Source of the DNA: an uncultured Sphingomonadales bacterium
GTDB taxonomy: Bacteria > Pseudomonadota > Alphaproteobacteria > Sphingomonadales > Sphingomonadaceae
DNA length: 64,000 nt
Direction of reading: 5' to 3'
Assembly: GCA_903832325.1 (NCBI GenBank)
Contig: CAILBC010000023.1
Span: 124,001-188,000, forward strand
A program made the translations under genes and the position numbers. The notes beneath the pieces were generated by a model. It did not search any database. It saw only the letters and a program-made list of their open reading frames with translations, and was not told where the DNA came from. This document shows positions 7,421-16,701 of the stretch, piece by piece. Position 1 is the first letter of the stretch. Each line of letters begins with the position of its first letter.

Positions 7421-9274
7421 AATCCCGGCCTAGGCGGACAGGCTTGGCCGCGCTGGGTGGTTGGTGGTTCTGGTCGGGAATGGGCAGGCGTGCGGTTGGA
7501 CGCTGACAAGCAGGGCACGGGCCTGTCCAATCGTGGCAGCAGCCGCGCCACCGGGTTTGCCGCAGAGCGATCCGCGGCGCCGCACCCGGATTCTGCATCA
7601 AATTCCGCATCAGTGGCCACGGTATTGCGCGACAGCGGCCTGCTTTCGCGTGAGGCGCTGACCCGCGCCGAAACAGTAGCGGCCGAATCCGGTGAACGGC
7701 TGGCCGCGGTGGCCACCCGGCTGGGCCTGGTTTCCGAACAGGCGCTGTGCGATGCGCTGGCCAGGGCCAGCGGCCTGCCCCGCGCCGATGAGGCGGTGCT
7801 GCGCGCGGCGCCGCCGCTGGATCACGCCATTGCGCCCGAATTCCTGCGCGATATTCGCGCCGTGCCGATTGCCCGCACGGCGGATGCGGTGCAGGTGGCG
7901 GTGGTCGATCCGTTCGATCCGTTCGTGGTGCAGGCCTTTGCCCATGTCTATGCCTGCGCGGTGGAGCGGCAGGTTGCGCGCACCAGCGATATCGACGCCG
8001 CCATCGAACGGCTGTGCCAATCCGACACGGCGACCGGGGCAATTGATCCCGATGCGATCGATGATGCTGCCAGCATCGAAGATATCGACCGGCTGCGCGA
8101 TCTGGTCAGCGATGCCCCCGCGATCCGCGCGGTAAACCGCCTGATTGCCGAAGCGGTTGATGCCCGCGCCAGCGACATCCATCTGGAACCGACCGATGAC
8201 AGCCTGGTGGTGCGGTTCCGCATCGATGGCATCCTGCGCGAAATGCACCGCCTGTCACCCGCCATCCGCAATGCGGTGATCGCGCGGATCAAGGTCGTGG
8301 CCGGGCTCGACATTGCCGAACGCCGCCTGCCGCAGGACGGGCGCATGCGCGTGGCGGTGCGCGGGCACGAAATCGATCTGCGCGTGGCCACGGCCGCATC
8401 GATCCATGGTGAAAGCGCGGTGCTGCGCATTCTCGACCGGTCGAAACTGGCGCTCGATTTCCTGACGCTGGGGTTTGACGCGGATCTGGCGCAGGGTCTG
8501 CGCAGCGCAATCCACCGCCCGCACGGCATCGTGCTGGTGACCGGGCCGACCGGCAGCGGCAAGACCACCACGCTTTATGCCGCGCTGGCCGAGCTCAACG
8601 GGGTGGAGCGCAAGCTGCTGACGGTCGAAGATCCGATCGAATACCGCCTGCCCGGCGTGGTCCAGACCCAGGTTCAGCCGTCGATCGGGCTGACATTTGC
8701 TTCGGCGCTGCGGTCGTTCCTGCGCCAGGACCCCGATGTGATCATGGTCGGCGAAATCCGCGATACCGAAACCGCCGAAATCGCGGTGCAGGCGGCGCTG
8801 ACCGGGCACATGATCCTGTCAACCCTGCACACCAACACCGCCGCCGGCGCGATCGGGCGGCTGATCGACATGAAAGTCGAACCGTTCCTGCTGGCCTCGG
8901 TGCTGGCCGGCGTGCTGGCGCAGCGGCTGGTGCGGCGGCTGTGCCCCGCCTGCAAAGAGGCCTATGTGCCCGAAAAGGCGGTACGGCACGATCTCGATCT
9001 GCCAAGGAAAACGCTGTTCTATCGGCCGATCGGCTGCCCCGCGTGCCAGGGCACCGGCTATCGCGGGCGGATCGCGGTGTTCGAATTCCTGCCCGTGGAC
9101 GATGCCATCGCGCGGCTGATTCTGGCGCGCGCCGATGCCCGCGCAATCGAACAGGCCGCCGCGGCCGGCGGCGCGACTGGTGGCAGGCGCAGCCTGATGC
9201 ACGATGGCTATGCCAAGGCGGCACAGGGCCTGACCTCGATCGAGGAAGTGCTGCGCGTGGCGGCTGGCGAATGA
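7403..9274 (+). CDS. gspE: Type II secretion system ATPase GspE
   Basis: This is the cytoplasmic hexameric ATPase that drives pseudopilus assembly. It shows the GspE N-terminal domain (from about residue 74), Walker A G-P-T-G-S-G-K-T-T-T (near 385), the Asp box and Walker B region, the His box, and a C-terminal four-cysteine zinc motif (C-P-A-C ... C-P-A-C) near 515-550. The product from the first ATG would be 623 aa, against about 500 for typical GspE. The first ~70 residues look non-conserved and the ATG overlaps a Pho-box-like element, so the true start is probably a later GTG (7490 or 7613 are options). It is the first gene of an eleven-gene operon. Confidence 0.92.
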   Translation: MSQHCRNPGLGGQAWPRWVVGGSGREWAGVRLDADKQGTGLSNRGSSRATGFAAERSAAPHPDSASNSASVATVLRDSGLLSREALTRAETVAAESGERLAAVATRLGLVSEQALCDALARASGLPRADEAVLRAAPPLDHAIAPEFLRDIRAVPIARTADAVQVAVVDPFDPFVVQAFAHVYACAVERQVARTSDIDAAIERLCQSDTATGAIDPDAIDDAASIEDIDRLRDLVSDAPAIRAVNRLIAEAVDARASDIHLEPTDDSLVVRFRIDGILREMHRLSPAIRNAVIARIKVVAGLDIAERRLPQDGRMRVAVRGHEIDLRVATAASIHGESAVLRILDRSKLALDFLTLGFDADLAQGLRSAIHRPHGIVLVTGPTGSGKTTTLYAALAELNGVERKLLTVEDPIEYRLPGVVQTQVQPSIGLTFASALRSFLRQDPDVIMVGEIRDTETAEIAVQAALTGHMILSTLHTNTAAGAIGRLIDMKVEPFLLASVLAGVLAQRLVRRLCPACKEAYVPEKAVRHDLDLPRKTLFYRPIGCPACQGTGYRGRIAVFEFLPVDDAIARLILARADARAIEQAAAAGGATGGRRSLMHDGYAKAAQGLTSIEEVLRVAAGE

Positions 9275-9287
9275 GCAGGATTGGCAA

Positions 9288-10499
9288 ATGAGCGCGGCAA
9301 CCGCCTATCGCTATCGCGCGATCCGGCCCGACGGCACCGCCGTGGCGGGCGAGATTGCCGGCGCCAGCCGCGACGAGGCAATGGCGCGCATTCGCGCCGG
9401 CGGCGCGGTGCCGGTGGAGATTGCCCCTGTTGCGGCACGGCCGGCGCGTCGTGCCCCGGCGCGGGCGCGGGCTGCGTCGCGCGCGCTGATCGGCGAATTG
9501 GCAGTGCTGTTGCGCGCCGGGCTGCCGCTTGATCGCGCGCTGGCGCTGGCGATCGACAATATCGAGGATGGTGCCACGGCCGAGGCGATGCTGGCGTTGC
9601 TGGCCGCAGTGCGCGAAGGCGCGCCGCTGTCGCGCGCGATGCTGGACAATCCGGCGCTGTTTTCCCCCGCCGAAGCCGCCATGGCCGAAGCCGGCGAGGC
9701 CGGTGGCCGGCTGGCCGAAGCGCTGGAGCGGCTGGCCGCGATGCTGGAACAGGCGGCCGAACTGCGCCGCATGGTGACCAGCGCGATGATCTATCCGGTG
9801 GCGCTGATGATCATCGCGGTCGGCGTGATCGCGATGATGCTGCTGTTTGTGGTGCCGCAATTCGACCGCCTGCTGACCGGCAGCCAGGCGCAATTGCCCG
9901 CCGCATCGATGGCCGTGATCGAAGCGAGCCGCTGGCTTCAGGCCGACGGGCTGTGGGCGGTGCTGGGGCTGATCCTGGCCGGGTTTGTGCTGGCGCAGGC
10001 GCTGGCGCGCCCGGGCATGCGCGCGCGGATCGATGCGCAGATGCTGCGCCTGCCGCTGCTGGGCGAACTGATCCGCCGCATCGATACGGCGCGCTTTGCC
10101 CATACGCTGTCGGCGCTGCTCGATGGCGGGGTGCCGCTGCCCAATGCGCTGGCGCTGGCGCAGCGCACGATCGGCAACACGGTGATCGCGCGCGCAATCG
10201 GCAAAGTGGCCGAGGGCCTGCGCGAAGGCGGTGGCCTTGCCGCGCCGCTGGCCGCCAGCGGCGTGCTGCCGCGCATGGCGCTGGCCTTTGTGCGCACCGG
10301 CGAGGAAACGTCGGAACTGGGCCTGATGCTGGCGCGGCTGGGCATGGTGCTCGATCGCGATGTGCGCACCCGGCTGGAACGGCTGGTGGCAATTCTTACG
10401 CCGACAATCACGGTGGTGCTGGGCGCGGTGGTCGCCGGGATCATCGCCTCGATCATGTCGGCCATCCTTGGTTTCAACGATCTGGCGGTATCCCACTGA
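9288..10499 (+). CDS. gspF: Type II secretion inner-membrane platform protein GspF
   Basis: This 403-aa polytopic protein is the platform on which GspE acts to add pseudopilin subunits. It has two repeated T2SSF domains (about residues 68-190 and 270-395), each followed by hydrophobic helices (for example I-I-A-V-G-V-I-A-M-M-L-L-F-V-V-P near 165-182 and the last helix near 370-395). Length is normal for the family. It begins 13 bases after gspE, and its TGA overlaps the ATG of gspG by one base. Confidence 0.95.
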   Translation: MSAATAYRYRAIRPDGTAVAGEIAGASRDEAMARIRAGGAVPVEIAPVAARPARRAPARARAASRALIGELAVLLRAGLPLDRALALAIDNIEDGATAEAMLALLAAVREGAPLSRAMLDNPALFSPAEAAMAEAGEAGGRLAEALERLAAMLEQAAELRRMVTSAMIYPVALMIIAVGVIAMMLLFVVPQFDRLLTGSQAQLPAASMAVIEASRWLQADGLWAVLGLILAGFVLAQALARPGMRARIDAQMLRLPLLGELIRRIDTARFAHTLSALLDGGVPLPNALALAQRTIGNTVIARAIGKVAEGLREGGGLAAPLAASGVLPRMALAFVRTGEETSELGLMLARLGMVLDRDVRTRLERLVAILTPTITVVLGAVVAGIIASIMSAILGFNDLAVSH

Positions 10500-10966
10500 T
10501 GGTTTCTGCACCCGACACATCCTCTGCCACGCCCGCCAACACGGCCTGCCCGCGCCCTTCGCGAGAGGCCGGCTTTACCCTGCTGGAATTGCTGGTCGTG
10601 CTGGCCATTCTGGGGCTGCTGGCGGCAATCGTCGGCCCGCAGGTGATCCGCTATCTGGGTTCGTCACGCACCCAGACCGCGCATGTTCAGGCCAAGAACA
10701 TCGAGGCCGCGCTGGAGCTCTACAAGCTTGACGCCGGGCGCTATCCCACCCCCGAAGAAGGGCTGGGCGCGCTGGTCAAGGCGCAGCCATCCGATCCGGC
10801 ATGGAACGGGCCCTATATTGCCGACGGCGGCGCGCTGAACGATCCCTGGGGCAAGCCCTATCAGTTCAAGACGCCGGGCGATCACGGCGAGATTGACGTG
10901 TGGTCGAACGGGTCTGACGGGCAGCCGGGCGGTACGGGCGAAGCCAAAGATGTTGGCAACTGGTGA
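10499..10966 (+). CDS. gspG: Major pseudopilin GspG
   Basis: This 155-aa protein is the main subunit of the T2SS pseudopilus. After a 26-residue basic leader comes the prepilin peptidase site E-A-G-F-T-L-L-E-L-L-V-V-L (cleavage before F, Glu at +5), then the hydrophobic helix. The C-terminal domain has the major-pseudopilin pattern Y-P-T-x-E-E-G-L-x-A-L and D-P-W-G-x-P-Y followed by a G-E-I-D-V-W-S-N-G calcium-binding loop. The leader is longer than the usual ~6-10 residues. Overlaps gspF by one base and gspH by 17 bases. Confidence 0.95.
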   Translation: MVSAPDTSSATPANTACPRPSREAGFTLLELLVVLAILGLLAAIVGPQVIRYLGSSRTQTAHVQAKNIEAALELYKLDAGRYPTPEEGLGALVKAQPSDPAWNGPYIADGGALNDPWGKPYQFKTPGDHGEIDVWSNGSDGQPGGTGEAKDVGNW

Positions 10967-11402
10967 ACCGGCCGCGCGTGATGCCGGCCAGACCCTGATC
11001 GAGATGCTGGTGGCGCTGGCGATCCTGACGCTGATCGCCGGGATTGCCGCGCCCGTGCTGGGCCCGCTGCTGGCGCGGCGCACACTGGGCGATGCCACCG
11101 CCGCGCTCGCCACCGGGGTGGCAGAGGCGCGCGCCGATGCCATTGCCCATGCCGCGCCGGTGCGTCTGGCGATCGTGCCATCGGGCGCGGATGGCGCGAT
11201 GCTGGTCGGTTCCGGCGCGGTGTCACCGGCCCGGCGCGGCCAGCCGCTGCCCGCCGGCATCACGCTCGACTGGCCGCGCGACGGGTTGGTTTTCTATGGC
11301 GACGGCACCGCCATGGCCTGGGACGGCACGATCCGCAGCGGCGCGACAGTGCGCCGGTTTCATATCGATCCGGCCCACGCCCGCGCGGAATTCGGCGCAT
11401 GA
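10950..11402 (+). CDS. gspH: Minor pseudopilin GspH
   Basis: This 150-aa type II pseudopilin carries the cleavage motif A-G-Q-T-L-I-E-M-L-V-A-L-A-I after a ~12-residue leader. Position +1 is Gln rather than Phe, which minor pseudopilins tolerate. The rest matches the size and GspH-type fold (G-L-V-F-Y-G-D-G near 115). The ATG at 10950 gives a short leader and a 17-base overlap with gspG; an upstream start would embed the gene deeper in gspG. It likely sits near the tip of the pseudopilus. Confidence 0.85.
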   Translation: MLATGEPAARDAGQTLIEMLVALAILTLIAGIAAPVLGPLLARRTLGDATAALATGVAEARADAIAHAAPVRLAIVPSGADGAMLVGSGAVSPARRGQPLPAGITLDWPRDGLVFYGDGTAMAWDGTIRSGATVRRFHIDPAHARAEFGA

Positions 11403-11785
11403 CCGCCGCCCGACGCACCACCGAGGCCGGCTTTTCGCTGGTCGAGGCGCTGGTCGCGCTGGCGATCATCGGCGCGCTGGCCGGTGCGCTGGCCGGCACG
11501 CTGGCCAATCATGCGCGGATGGAGCGCGCGCTGGCCGACCGGCGCACCGCGCTGCTGGTCGCGCAATCAGCGCTGGCGCGGATAGAGGCGGGCGATCGCG
11601 CCGATACCGGCAGCGAAGGCGCGCTGACCTGGCACGCCGCGCGCGAACCTTATGACGCGGGCGGCACAGTCGGCGCGGGCAACAGCTTTGGCATCGCGCT
11701 GCCGCTGGAACAGGTGCGTGTGGATGTGGAGGATGCGGCGCGGCACCGGCTGGTGACGCTGCGCACGGTCAGGATCGTATCATGA
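11399..11785 (+). CDS. gspI: Minor pseudopilin GspI
   Basis: This 128-aa protein has the prepilin cleavage site E-A-G-F-S-L-V-E-A-L-V-A-L-A-I-I after a nine-residue leader and the R-R-T-A-L-L-V-A-Q-S-A-L-A-R helix characteristic of GspI. GspI nucleates the pseudopilus tip with GspJ and GspK. Length is typical. ATGA overlaps join it to gspH before it and gspJ after it, indicating translational coupling. Confidence 0.9.
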   Translation: MTAARRTTEAGFSLVEALVALAIIGALAGALAGTLANHARMERALADRRTALLVAQSALARIEAGDRADTGSEGALTWHAAREPYDAGGTVGAGNSFGIALPLEQVRVDVEDAARHRLVTLRTVRIVS

Positions 11786-12525
11786 CCGGAACGCCGACAG
11801 CCAACGCCGCCGGCATGCGCGGCTTTTCACTGGCCGAAATGCTGGTCGCGCTGGCGGTGCTGGGGCTGGCCGCGGTGCTGTTGACAGCGATGGTCGGCCG
11901 TGTGGGCCAGGGGCTGACCATCTGGCAGCGCGATGATCACGCTGCGGCCGATGTGGCCGCTGCGGCGTTCACCTTGCGCCAGCGGCTGGCGATGATGCAG
12001 CCGCTGGCCGATGCGCAGTCCGGCGGCAGCACGGTCGATTTCGACGGCGGCCGGTCATCGGTCGATTTCGTTGCGCCCGCGCCGCAGCGCGATGCGCCCG
12101 ATGCGCTGCGGCGATACCGGCTGGCGCGCGATGCGGCGGGCAATCTGGTGCTGTTCAGCCTGTCGACGCTCGACACGCGGACCGATCCGCGTGCGCTGTC
12201 GACCACGGGCTGGGTGGGCGAAGTGCTGTTGACCGGGGTGACGCGGCTCGACATTCGCTATTGGGGGCGCAATCCGCGCCTGGCCCCGCCGGCTGCGGCA
12301 CAGCGCGGCGCCGATCCGGTGATTGCTGCGCCCGCGGTGTGGCAGGGTGCCTGGTCGCACCGCCACGCCCTGCCGCAATTGGTGGCGGTGCGCATCGGCT
12401 TTGCCGATGGCGATCGGCGGACCATGCCCGACGTGATCGTGCACCCCCACGCCGCAATTGCCGAGCCCTGCACCGATCTGGCGCCCTGCACCGGCCAGAA
12501 CGCCGGCGAGCAGAGCCCGTCATGA
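11782..12525 (+). CDS. gspJ: Minor pseudopilin GspJ
   Basis: This 247-aa pseudopilin has the leader and cleavage motif M-R-G-F-S-L-A-E-M-L-V-A-L-A-V. The body is the larger GspJ-type domain, with the L-L-T-G-V-T-R-L-D-I-R-Y-W region near residues 150-165. It would form the tip complex with GspI and GspK. Overlaps its neighbours by four bases on both sides. Confidence 0.88.
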   Translation: MTGTPTANAAGMRGFSLAEMLVALAVLGLAAVLLTAMVGRVGQGLTIWQRDDHAAADVAAAAFTLRQRLAMMQPLADAQSGGSTVDFDGGRSSVDFVAPAPQRDAPDALRRYRLARDAAGNLVLFSLSTLDTRTDPRALSTTGWVGEVLLTGVTRLDIRYWGRNPRLAPPAAAQRGADPVIAAPAVWQGAWSHRHALPQLVAVRIGFADGDRRTMPDVIVHPHAAIAEPCTDLAPCTGQNAGEQSPS

Positions 12526-13553
12526 GCGGGGGCCGGTCAATCCTTGATGCCGATATGGCAACGCTGGGCCAGTGGGCGCTGGCCGGCTGGCGCTGGTGGT
12601 GCGATGAACTGGCCGATTGCGTGCCGCCACGCTGGCGCGCGCGGCTGGGCTCGGGGCTGGGCGCACGCGCCGTGCAAGTGCCCTGGGATGGCACGGCCGA
12701 CCTCAACGGGTTTCCGGCCGGCGGCGCGCTGATCCTGCCCGAGGATGCGGCGCTGATCCGGCGGATCGAAACCCCGTTGATGACGCCGCGCGATCTTGAC
12801 GGGATGATCGCGCTTGAGGCGCGGCGGCTGATGCCGCTATCGGGCGAAGGCGCCGTGCTGGGCGCGCGCATTGTCGAACGCCGGCCCGAAACCGGGCGCA
12901 TGGTGGTCGATATTGCCGCGCTGGGTGCGCCGGCCACGGCACGGCTGCGTGATGCGCTGGCCCAGGCATCGGTGCGTCCGGCGGCGATCCTCGCTTTGCC
13001 TTCGCGTGATTCGATCGACGATGCGGTCGATCTGCAGCCGGCGCTGGCCCGCGCCGGGCTGATCGCGGGCGCCGGGCGCGCCACGCGGATCGCCTGGATC
13101 ATCGTGGCGTTCCTGTTTGCGCTCAATCTGGGCGTGCTGGTGTGGCGTGACAGCGCCTCGGTCGATGCCTTGCAGGCGGTGGTCGATGAACAGCGCGGCG
13201 CCACCGCGATTGCCGGGCGCGTGATGGCGCGGATGCGCGCGCAAGACCGCCTTGTCGGCGAATTGCGCGCCGCGCGCGCCACGCATGAGCCGCTGGCGCT
13301 GATGGGCCGGCTGGCGGGCACGCTGCCGCGCGGCACCTGGCTGCGCCGGCTGACGCTGAACGGTGACAGCCTGCGCCTGACGGGCATGCACCCGCGCGGC
13401 GGCGATGTGGCCGGTGCCTTGCGCCGCGCCGGGTTTGTCGTGGTGCGCTATGGCGATTCGGGTGAGGCACCGACCCCGCTGGGCGAACCGTTCGAAGCCA
13501 CGCTGACCCTGGCCCCGCATGCCCCCGCGACCAGTACGGGGGGGCATCCCTGA
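12522..13553 (+). CDS. gspL: GspL-like inner-membrane T2SS component (PilN-type periplasmic domain)
   Basis: This 343-aa protein occupies the GspL slot before GspM. Its N-terminal cytoplasmic part is a shortened, divergent version of the actin-like GspL domain. A single membrane helix lies near residues 188-205 (I-A-W-I-I-V-A-F-L-F-A-L-N-L-G), and a PilN/GspL-like periplasmic coiled region follows. Its job would be to link GspE to GspM and GspF. Assigned by position and architecture as much as by motif, so sequence-level identity should be treated as moderate. Confidence 0.78.
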   Translation: MSGGRSILDADMATLGQWALAGWRWWCDELADCVPPRWRARLGSGLGARAVQVPWDGTADLNGFPAGGALILPEDAALIRRIETPLMTPRDLDGMIALEARRLMPLSGEGAVLGARIVERRPETGRMVVDIAALGAPATARLRDALAQASVRPAAILALPSRDSIDDAVDLQPALARAGLIAGAGRATRIAWIIVAFLFALNLGVLVWRDSASVDALQAVVDEQRGATAIAGRVMARMRAQDRLVGELRAARATHEPLALMGRLAGTLPRGTWLRRLTLNGDSLRLTGMHPRGGDVAGALRRAGFVVVRYGDSGEAPTPLGEPFEATLTLAPHAPATSTGGHP

Positions 13554-14134
13554 TGCGTGCCCTTTCCCGCCGCGAATCGCGCGCCGTTGCCATCCTGATC
13601 CTGCTTGCCGCGGTGACGCTGCTGCTGCTGGCGGTGATAGAGCCGCTGGCCGACGGATTTTCGCAGCGGGCCGAGGCGCGTGCGCGCTTGATTGCCCGGC
13701 ACGATGCCAATGCCCGGCTGATCGCGGCCGTGCCCCGACTGGTGCGCGAGGCAGCACGGCGCGATGCCGCGATTGATCGCTATGCGCTTTCCGTTGCCGA
13801 TCCGTCGGTCGCGGTCGATATGCTGCGTCAGCGGATTTCGGCCGCAACCACTGCGGTGGGCGGCGATTTTCGCGGCAGCGACGATGGTCCGGCGCTGCCG
13901 GGCAAGGCGACGATCCATGCCGCCGTCCGCGTGCGCGCGGAACAGCTGAACCGCCTGCTGATGGTGCTGGAAAACGCGCACCCGCTGATCATGGTGACCG
14001 CGCTGACGGTCAATGCCGATGATGCGCTGGTTACGGGCGGCGCCACCGATCTGGATGTCCAGTTCGATCTGGCAGTGGCGCTGCGCCCGCGCCCTGCGGC
14101 GCGGCCAAAGGCCGCAGCAGGGGGCCAGCCATGA
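13553..14134 (+). CDS. gspM: GspM-like T2SS protein
   Basis: This 193-aa bitopic protein has one N-terminal membrane helix (about 13-32, V-A-I-L-I-L-L-A-A-V-T-L-L-L-L-A-V) followed by a periplasmic domain of the GspM type, with a heptad-like region near 40-70. GspM partners GspL in the inner-membrane platform. It starts on the last base of gspL and overlaps the next gene by four bases. Confidence 0.8.
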   Translation: MRALSRRESRAVAILILLAAVTLLLLAVIEPLADGFSQRAEARARLIARHDANARLIAAVPRLVREAARRDAAIDRYALSVADPSVAVDMLRQRISAATTAVGGDFRGSDDGPALPGKATIHAAVRVRAEQLNRLLMVLENAHPLIMVTALTVNADDALVTGGATDLDVQFDLAVALRPRPAARPKAAAGGQP

Positions 14135-14637
14135 CCCATCGCGACATCCCGGCGCGCCTGCCGCTGGCGCTTGGCGCGCTGCTGGCACTGGGGCTGATCA
14201 GCCAGTTCGTGCTGGCCGCAATGGCGCCTGCCACGGCCGATCTGGCACCGGTGGCGGGCATTGCGCGCGTGGGCAGCGGCGCGCTGCCTGCCGATCCGCC
14301 GCCAGCATCCATTCCCGCCAGCCTGGCAGGCGGCACCCTGTTTGCCCCGGTGGCGGGGGTTTCGGGCGCATCGGCCAAAGCGGCACCGCCCGATCCGCTG
14401 GGCGGCATGGTGATTGCCGGCGTGGTTCAGCGCGGACACAGCCGCATGGCGCTGGTTACCGCGCCCGGCGGTGCCGCGCGCTATGTCGTGCCCGGCGGGC
14501 TGATCGCCGGCTGGCGCCTGGCGGCGCTGGGCCCGGGTTCGGCACGGTTGGTGCGCGGGCGCGAGCATCTCGATCTTGCCTATGGCGCCCACGCGGTGGT
14601 TGCGCCCCCTTCATCCAGTTCGGACCAAAGCGAATGA
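14131..14637 (+). CDS. T2SS protein N/C-like (PulC homology-region domain)
   Basis: This 168-aa protein has one membrane helix (about 11-31) and a single periplasmic homology-region domain of the GspC/PulC type (near 75-155: G-M-V-I-A-G-V-V-Q ... Y-V-V-P-G-G-L-I-A-G-W-R-L). It has no PDZ or coiled-coil C-terminus as in enteric GspC. It sits directly before gspD, as XpsN does in Xanthomonas, and would link the inner-membrane platform to the secretin. Naming as N or C is a convention. Confidence 0.75.
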   Translation: MTHRDIPARLPLALGALLALGLISQFVLAAMAPATADLAPVAGIARVGSGALPADPPPASIPASLAGGTLFAPVAGVSGASAKAAPPDPLGGMVIAGVVQRGHSRMALVTAPGGAARYVVPGGLIAGWRLAALGPGSARLVRGREHLDLAYGAHAVVAPPSSSSDQSE

Positions 14638-16697
14638 CCCAGTTGCCCTCCCGGATCCTGACAATCCTGCTGCTGGGCCTGTCGGCCAGTGCCGACGCCG
14701 CGCCGCCGGGCGAACCGATGCCGATCCCGGCCACGCCGGCGATTGCCACAGCCAGCGATCCGACAATCGCGCTCGACGCGCCTGTCCGGTCGACCATTGT
14801 GGCGGGCACCGCGCCGCAGCCGATTACCACCCGGCCCGCGCGAAAGCCGCCGGAAAAGGGCGATATTTCGGTCAATTTTCCCGCGGCAGAGCTGTCTGCC
14901 GTGGCGCGCGCGGTGCTGGGGGACCTGCTGCACCGCAATTACACCATCGCCCAGGGGGTTACCGGCACAGTCACGCTGGCAACGCCCTATCCGGTATCAA
15001 GATCGGGTTTGCTCGATGTGTTCGAAAACGCGCTGCGCGATGGCGGGCTGGCGCTGGTGCCGGTGGGCGGCGGGTTTGAAATCCAGCAGGCGGCAAGCGC
15101 GCGGCAGATCGTGGCCGGCGATGCCGTGGGCTTTGGCAGCGAAGTTGCCACGGTGCGCTTCATCAATGCCGATGAAGTGCGCAAAGTGCTGGACCAGGTG
15201 CTGCCCGGGGTGGTTACCGCCACCAATGCCGCCACCGGCACGGTAACCATTGCCGGCACCACCGGCCAGCGGGCCAGCGCGCGCGACATCCTGCGTCAGT
15301 TCGATGTCGACTGGTTGCGCAACACCAGCTTTGCGCTGTTCATGCCGCATCGCACCGATGCCCGGCTGATCGTGCCCTCGCTCGACAAGCTGATCAATGC
15401 GCCGGATTCGCCGACGCACGGGCTGGTGCGGTTGATCGGCATGGAGCAGCTGAACGGCATTCTGGCAATCAGCACCCAGCCCGAATATCTGCGCGATATT
15501 CAGCGCTGGGTGGAAATTCTGGACCGCGAAGGCGAATCCAACGAACGGCGCATCTTTGTCTATCGCGTGCAGAACGGTCGCGCGCGCGATCTGACGCGCA
15601 CGATCAACGCCGCCTATGGCATGGCCGGCGGCGGGGGCGAAAATGCCGCAACCGATCCGTTTGGCGACCGACAACAGGGCGACAGGCAACAGGGCAATGG
15701 CATGCCGGTTGGCGGCGCCCCCACGGCGCCCACCACGGCCCAGCGCGTGCCGGGACCTGCCGGCGGCGCGCAGGGTGCGCAAGGTGTCAATGGTGCGCCA
15801 ACCGTTCGCGTAACCGCCGATGAAGGCAACAATGCAGTGATCGTGTTCGGCACCCCGCGTGAATATGCCGTGGTGGAGGATGCGCTGCGCCGGCTCGACG
15901 TGCCGCCGCAGCAGATCCTGATCGAGGCGGCGATCACCGAAGTGGGGCTGACCGATGGCACCAGCTATGGCGTGCAGTGGAACTATGCCAGTGGCGGCAC
16001 CTCGGTCGGTTTTTCCGGCGGCAGCGCCAAGCCCTCTGCGCAAAGCTTTCCCGGCCTGTCCTACTTCTATTCGGGCAACAGCATCGCCGCGACGCTGAAC
16101 GCGCTGCAGACGCACACCACCGTGAAAGTGGTTTCTGCGCCAAAGCTGCTGGTGCTGAACAACCAGACCGCCGCGCTGCAAGTGGGCGACCAGGTGCCGA
16201 TTTCGACCGGCACGACCACCAACTTGTCCAATACCAACGCGGTAACCAGCACGATCGAATACAAGGACACCGGGGTGATCCTGAAAATCACGCCGCGCGT
16301 CAACGCCAGCGGGCTGGTCCAGCTCGATGTCAGCCAGGAAGTGTCGAACGTATCGGCGGCGGCGGCCACGACCTCCACCCAGGAACAGTCGCCAACGATT
16401 TCCACGCGCCGCATCGCCACCACCGTTTCGGTGCGCGACGGGCAGGTGATTGCGCTGGGCGGGCTGTTCCTGTCGAACAAATCGATCACGCGCAAGGGCA
16501 TCCCGATCCTGTCGCAGATCCCGATCATCGGCGCGGCCTTTGGCACACATTCGACCAGCGAAACCCGTACCGAACTGATCGTGCTGTTGAAGCCGCATGT
16601 GCTGTCCACCGATGACGATGCCCGCGCGGTAACCAACGAATTGCGCGACAAGCTGCGCACGCTTGAACCGTTCCGGTCGAGCGGCCGGATTCCCTGA
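14634..16697 (+). CDS. gspD: Type II secretion secretin GspD
   Basis: This 687-aa outer-membrane secretin has a signal peptide (about 1-21), an N0 domain (G-D-I-S-V-N-F onward), N1-N3 repeats, and the C-terminal secretin domain from about 420, with V-P-I-S-T-G-T-T and the G-x-V-I-L-K-I-T-P-R-V-N signature. The N3 region contains a low-complexity insertion with a duplicated D-R-Q-Q-G unit (about 15668-15697) and a Gly/Ala/Pro stretch. No pilotin gene is visible. It is the second-to-last gene of the operon, rather than near the front as in enteric clusters. Confidence 0.95.
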   Translation: MTQLPSRILTILLLGLSASADAAPPGEPMPIPATPAIATASDPTIALDAPVRSTIVAGTAPQPITTRPARKPPEKGDISVNFPAAELSAVARAVLGDLLHRNYTIAQGVTGTVTLATPYPVSRSGLLDVFENALRDGGLALVPVGGGFEIQQAASARQIVAGDAVGFGSEVATVRFINADEVRKVLDQVLPGVVTATNAATGTVTIAGTTGQRASARDILRQFDVDWLRNTSFALFMPHRTDARLIVPSLDKLINAPDSPTHGLVRLIGMEQLNGILAISTQPEYLRDIQRWVEILDREGESNERRIFVYRVQNGRARDLTRTINAAYGMAGGGGENAATDPFGDRQQGDRQQGNGMPVGGAPTAPTTAQRVPGPAGGAQGAQGVNGAPTVRVTADEGNNAVIVFGTPREYAVVEDALRRLDVPPQQILIEAAITEVGLTDGTSYGVQWNYASGGTSVGFSGGSAKPSAQSFPGLSYFYSGNSIAATLNALQTHTTVKVVSAPKLLVLNNQTAALQVGDQVPISTGTTTNLSNTNAVTSTIEYKDTGVILKITPRVNASGLVQLDVSQEVSNVSAAAATTSTQEQSPTISTRRIATTVSVRDGQVIALGGLFLSNKSITRKGIPILSQIPIIGAAFGTHSTSETRTELIVLLKPHVLSTDDDARAVTNELRDKLRTLEPFRSSGRIP

Positions 16698-16701
16698 GGC
16701 C

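Noticed and set aside
12155..13387. 410-codon minus-strand frame opposite gspJ-gspL
   Set aside because: Arg/Ser/Ala-rich antisense shadow of pseudopilin and GspL-like genes; no motif and no ribosome site.
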